Of a stretch of 64,000 nt of DNA, positions 60,851 through 64,000 are shown in pieces. Source of the DNA: Nocardia arthritidis (GTDB taxonomy: Bacteria; Actinomycetota; Actinomycetes; Mycobacteriales; Mycobacteriaceae). Location: contig NZ_CP046172.1 in assembly GCF_011801145.1 (NCBI RefSeq), positions 9,610,001 to 9,674,000 on the forward strand, read 5' to 3'. How positions within the stretch are numbered: position 1 is the stretch's first letter; every line of letters starts with the position of its first letter. The translations under genes and the position numbers were made by a program. The notes beneath the pieces were generated by a model. It saw nothing but the letters and a program-made list of their open reading frames with translations, was not told the DNA's origin and did not search any database.

Positions 60851-61888
60851 TCAGATGGGCTGGGCGTATACGACGAGTGACGCACGCGCGCGGTCGTAAC
60901 CGATGTTTTGCGTGCCATGGACCGAGCGCTCCACCGCCACCACGAGGCTGGCACCCTGACCTGCGGGAACAGCGGCGTACGCCGAGGTCGGCGACATTGT
61001 CTTGGTCGCCTGTTCATCCCGGTAGGTCGGGAAGATCGGCATGTAGACCCAGACGCCGGCGGTTTCGATCGCGCTGGCCACGACATCGCCCTGTGCGTGA
61101 TACAGGCGCACGACCGCACGCGAACTCTGCGTCTGGTCGTTCACCGAATAGGTGCTGAGATGTCCGTACACAATGGGTCGCCATGCGAAGGGCTGCGCCG
61201 GAATGGTGAAGCTGCCCGCGATCAGTTGATCGGCCTGGGCGGTCTGATTCGCCGCGAAATCGTTTTCATACCAGGACCACGGCCCCGCACCGAGCGGTGC
61301 GGGCACGCCTCGGAACTTCTGACTTCCTCGGTTATATGCGAATACCCCGTTGTTCACAGGCCCGGCCGACGGTTCGAAATCAGGGGAGCCGCTGATCGGA
61401 CCCGATGCCCCCGCAGGCCCCTTCGGTCCCGCAAAACCCGCGGGCACAGTCACTTTGAGTTGTTGCTCGGCGCCCGAGCCACTGAACTCGACCGCTGGGA
61501 TCGTCAGGTTCTCTTTGTGCACAGGTTTGACGGCCGTGATTTTATTGGCCGGTCCGACCGGCCCTTGCGGCCCAACCGCATTCGACGAGTGTTGCCAACC
61601 GGCGCCGAGCCACACATCCATGCCGTTGTCGTCGAGCCGGTGCCACCACTTGCCACGGTCATCGGGACCGAGTCCGGTCGGGCGGGCGGCCGCGTTCGCG
61701 ATGACGCCCATTTTGCGGAAGGTGGATCGCGGATTACCCCGTTGCCCCTGAGGCCCTGCCGGGCCCAGCGGCAGCGGCAGCGTCGCCGCCTCGCTCTGAA
61801 CGGTCACCCGAGCGGTCAGAATAGGCAGCCCGTCGACATCCAACTCTCTGTCCACCGTGATGTGGGCAGGAAAACTGATGTCCGCCAT
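60851..61888 (-). CDS. Minor tail protein, tandem paralogue 1
   Basis: 345 aa from ATG 61888. Has L-P-L-G-P-A-G-P-Q-G-Q-R-G, W-H-R-L-D-D-N-G-M-D-V-W, V-T-V-P-A-G-F-A-G-P-K-G-P-A-G-A, G-P-W-S-W-Y-E-N-D, A-W-R-P-I-V-Y-G-H and V-Y-A-Q-P-I end. The shared order of motifs with the next two genes shows descent from one ancestor. Confidence 0.72.
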   Translation of the reverse strand: MADISFPAHITVDRELDVDGLPILTARVTVQSEAATLPLPLGPAGPQGQRGNPRSTFRKMGVIANAAARPTGLGPDDRGKWWHRLDDNGMDVWLGAGWQHSSNAVGPQGPVGPANKITAVKPVHKENLTIPAVEFSGSGAEQQLKVTVPAGFAGPKGPAGASGPISGSPDFEPSAGPVNNGVFAYNRGSQKFRGVPAPLGAGPWSWYENDFAANQTAQADQLIAGSFTIPAQPFAWRPIVYGHLSTYSVNDQTQSSRAVVRLYHAQGDVVASAIETAGVWVYMPIFPTYRDEQATKTMSPTSAYAAVPAGQGASLVVAVERSVHGTQNIGYDRARASLVVYAQPI

Positions 61889-61911
61889 AGATTTTGTCCT
61901 CTCCGAAGAGA

Positions 61912-63480
61912 TCAGAAGATGAGCAGGTCCAGGTCGGCGCCGACGTCGGTCGCTAGATCCTTGACCGCGGCGGCGACACGACCGAGCCGTTGCCATGCCT
62001 TCACGATCGAATCCTCTTCATCCGAGCCGTCGCCGACGACGATCTGCCATTTCGCCGCCGTCTCCCGGTCGTCGGTGAAGGTCAACTCGGTGACGTAGTC
62101 CGTGAAAATCTTGTCGTCAAGCGCGAATCCGATTTGGTCGCCGAGCTGGAAATCCCTGCCGAGGATGTACGGTGCGTTGTCCTCGACGGTGACCCGCTTG
62201 CTGGTATAGCCGCGGGTCAAATGCATGCCCTGACGAGCGGCGACCAAACCGTCGAGATTGAATGCCTTGTCGCTGCCGGCGATATACAACTCGCGAAACG
62301 CGTACGGCCCGGCACGACGCACTCTTTCCGTGTCCCGGTAGACCATCCACGCGAGGAATACATCATTGAGCTGGCCGCGATAAAGCCAGCCGAGACCGAT
62401 CAGCGATAGCAGACCCTTGAGCACGAGTTCGATACCCGCGTTCACCCAACCCGGTGAGCGGCCACCGACGATGACGTCGGTCGCCGTCGGCTTGTGCAGC
62501 GCGATCTCGGATCGACCGATACCGGAGTATTCGCCCTCGAAGTACCACACCCATGGGAATTTGCGGAATGTTCCGTTCGCGCCCCATTCCCCGTAGACCG
62601 TCTCGTAATCGCTGGTGGAGTTGAGGTTCGGATAGCGGTGCGGCGTGGTGCCGTCATCGCCGAATTCCTCTATCCATTCGATGATTCCGTCGAGGAGCGT
62701 GCCGGTGGGGCCGGTGATGCCGGACTTGTCGATCGTCTCCAGTACCACCGTCGGCCGATCCAGATAGAACCAGTTCGGAGCGGGCTGCGCATCCTCGCCC
62801 GGGAGGAAGAAGCGGGCCGTCAGCATGACGCCGGAGTCCTCCAACATGGGCGCGAACAGCTTGTCCGCCATGTCGAAACGGGCCGACGCGGCGCTCCATC
62901 TGCTGGTATCGGTCTGCGGATCCACGGGCACGACGGCGATCGGAAACAACCCGTCACCGCCCTGCAACCGCAACAGGTTCGCCAGAAGGTAGTTGGTGAT
63001 GATCGTGCGGACGGGACCGAACTGGATCATATGTCGCGGGAATTGGGCCAAGATCGGGGCGAAAGGGTTCGCCCAGCAACAGATCGTCGCGACGTGGTTC
63101 CAGCAGTGGATCGCCTCGATGTCAACGGTTTCGACACCGTTCTCGTCGCGGACGATCGAGGCCTTGGTGATATACCCGTCCCAGCGAAACCCCTTGGTAT
63201 CGACCGTGATCGGGATGGTGGCATCTTCTTCGTCGATATTGTTGAACAGGTGATCGAAGTGAACCATGTCGCGCGGGCAGATCATCTTCAACCCACCCGC
63301 GGAATTGCGCGGATAGGTGAATTCGAGTGAGAGGTAGCTGTGCTCTTCACCGACCTCGTTCATATCTCTATCCCAGTAGCGCACAAGCACTTCGGGATCG
63401 CGCAACGCCTCGCGCTCGGCCTTGACCACCTCGTCCATCCGCCGGGATTCGGCCGGCGGATCCCATATCGGTGCGCTCAT
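61912..63480 (-). CDS. Siphovirus Gp37-like minor tail protein
   Basis: 522 aa from ATG 63480, which overlaps the stop of the upstream gene. Contains R-Y-W-D-R-D-M-N-E-V-G, then L-E-F-T-Y-P-R-N-S-A-G-G-L-K, a W-D-G-Y-I region, and G-R-D-F-Q-L-G-D-Q-I-G-F-A-L. The order matches the ReqiPepy6 Gp37-like family (pfam14594), distal-tail or baseplate hub proteins of siphophages. A hydrophobic patch near residue 370 (I-E-L-V-L-K-G-L-L-S-L-I-G-L-G) may be a fusion-type segment. Confidence 0.75.
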   Translation of the reverse strand: MSAPIWDPPAESRRMDEVVKAEREALRDPEVLVRYWDRDMNEVGEEHSYLSLEFTYPRNSAGGLKMICPRDMVHFDHLFNNIDEEDATIPITVDTKGFRWDGYITKASIVRDENGVETVDIEAIHCWNHVATICCWANPFAPILAQFPRHMIQFGPVRTIITNYLLANLLRLQGGDGLFPIAVVPVDPQTDTSRWSAASARFDMADKLFAPMLEDSGVMLTARFFLPGEDAQPAPNWFYLDRPTVVLETIDKSGITGPTGTLLDGIIEWIEEFGDDGTTPHRYPNLNSTSDYETVYGEWGANGTFRKFPWVWYFEGEYSGIGRSEIALHKPTATDVIVGGRSPGWVNAGIELVLKGLLSLIGLGWLYRGQLNDVFLAWMVYRDTERVRRAGPYAFRELYIAGSDKAFNLDGLVAARQGMHLTRGYTSKRVTVEDNAPYILGRDFQLGDQIGFALDDKIFTDYVTELTFTDDRETAAKWQIVVGDGSDEEDSIVKAWQRLGRVAAAVKDLATDVGADLDLLIF

Positions 63481-64000
63481 CAGAACGGCCTCGACGAGCG
63501 CGGCGTCACGGAGACGATCAGGCTCGATTGCAAGCTGCCGCCATCGATCTGGACGATGATGTCGGTGGAACTCCACGGCGGCAAAGAGGCCAACCAACGC
63601 CTGCCCGCCATTTGGGCCCAAATATTGTGGGCCGGCTTACCTTTGTCCTTGTACAACTGCGCGGTGCGGTGCCGCGGATGGGTATCGATCCGCAAGGTGT
63701 CGCCGACCGATAGCATCGGCGTCTGCACCATGCGTGGCGTGTCGGCGTGCGTCGGGTCCAGGATCGACCAGCGGCCGGGGCCATTCATGGTGTAGCGCGG
63801 CCAGGCAGGCTGATCGGCCGCATTGCGTGCGCGAACCGTACCCTGGTTGAGTCCGGAACTGTTGGTCCACACCGACCTTTCCTCGAAATGGCGTTCCAGT
63901 GGATCCATGGCCGTCGCCGACATCTTGTACACCGCAACCGCATTGCGTGCGGGATCGACATCGCCGACCGATTCGGGGGCATGATCCAACTGCACCTGCT
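63480..64000 (-). CDS. Phage tail protein (5' partial)
   Basis: The reading frame is still open at the right edge. At least 171 residues are visible, ending in a stop that overlaps the next ATG. The visible part is beta-rich (R-W-S-I-L-D-P-T, then W-S-S-T-D-I-I-V-Q-I-D-G), as in distal-tail proteins. The start is outside the window or the GTG at 63995. Confidence 0.6.
   Translation of the reverse strand, partial: QVQLDHAPESVGDVDPARNAVAVYKMSATAMDPLERHFEERSVWTNSSGLNQGTVRARNAADQPAWPRYTMNGPGRWSILDPTHADTPRMVQTPMLSVGDTLRIDTHPRHRTAQLYKDKGKPAHNIWAQMAGRRWLASLPPWSSTDIIVQIDGGSLQSSLIVSVTPRSSRPF

Larger units (their letters stand above)
55036..64000 (-). mobile_element. Prophage 2, tail and lysis end (continues beyond the right edge)
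   Basis: Ten or more minus-strand genes with short or overlapping junctions: Gp37-like protein, three paralogous minor tail proteins, other tail proteins, an amidase endolysin and two small lysis-type genes. The left boundary is set at the terminator after the last phage-type gene. The toxin locus at 51399-54935 may or may not belong to the same element. No att site was recognised. Confidence 0.82.

Overview
The window looks like a chromosomal segment of a high-GC, mycolate-type actinomycete, most like Nocardia or a close relative (inference). It carries a FadE5-type acyl-CoA dehydrogenase, a CmtR-type metal sensor, secreted DUF4185 proteins, many TetR regulators, frequent GTG starts and ATGA stop/start overlaps. 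No 16S rRNA gene is present, so the genus is not proven.

Layout. (1) 1-5980: the distal end of a prophage on the + strand, visibly more AT-rich than the rest. It has a coiled-coil DUF2746-like protein, four tail or baseplate-type proteins, a 585-aa tail fibre with collagen-like repeats and an SGNH hydrolase domain, an Lsr2-like nucleoid protein and a convergent lipoprotein. It ends at three short direct repeats beside a tRNA-Gly(CCC). (2) 6100-22000: an FAD oxidoreductase with its TetR, a secreted SGNH hydrolase, a ROK regulator divergent from a xylose-type ABC importer, two TAP-like hydrolases around a decayed SDR pseudogene, an NDH-2-like flavoprotein, a CmtR/cation-efflux operon and a SAM methyltransferase. 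(3) 22000-31700: an organosulfur block. A five-gene operon (StyA-like flavoprotein, SfnG, SfnC-like protein, two flavin reductases) and a two-gene operon (DszC-like plus NtaA/DmoA-type monooxygenase) flank a free-methionine-R-sulfoxide reductase. (4) 31700-50000: small proteins, a MazEF-type pair, a thiolase/crotonase/TetR operon with a perfect palindromic operator, two DUF4185 (GH183-like) secreted proteins, an erythromycin-esterase-like protein, a TetR/SnoaL/FMN-reductase locus, hydrolases, fadE5 broken by one extra base, and a membrane diguanylate cyclase. (5) 50000-55000: two tiny secreted paralogues and a 901-aa polymorphic toxin with a C-terminal DUF3990 ADP-ribosyltransferase-like domain and a candidate immunity gene. 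(6) 55036-64000: the tail and lysis end of a second prophage on the - strand, with a Gp37-like protein, three tandem paralogous minor tail proteins, further tail proteins, an amidase endolysin and two small holin-type proteins.

The two prophages face each other across about 49 kb of mostly host DNA. The host part is rich in redox and lipid metabolism, each locus with its own local regulator. The most interesting items are the sulfone/organosulfur oxygenase block, the toxin locus abutting the second prophage, the triplicated tail genes, and the prophage-encoded Lsr2 and lipoprotein.
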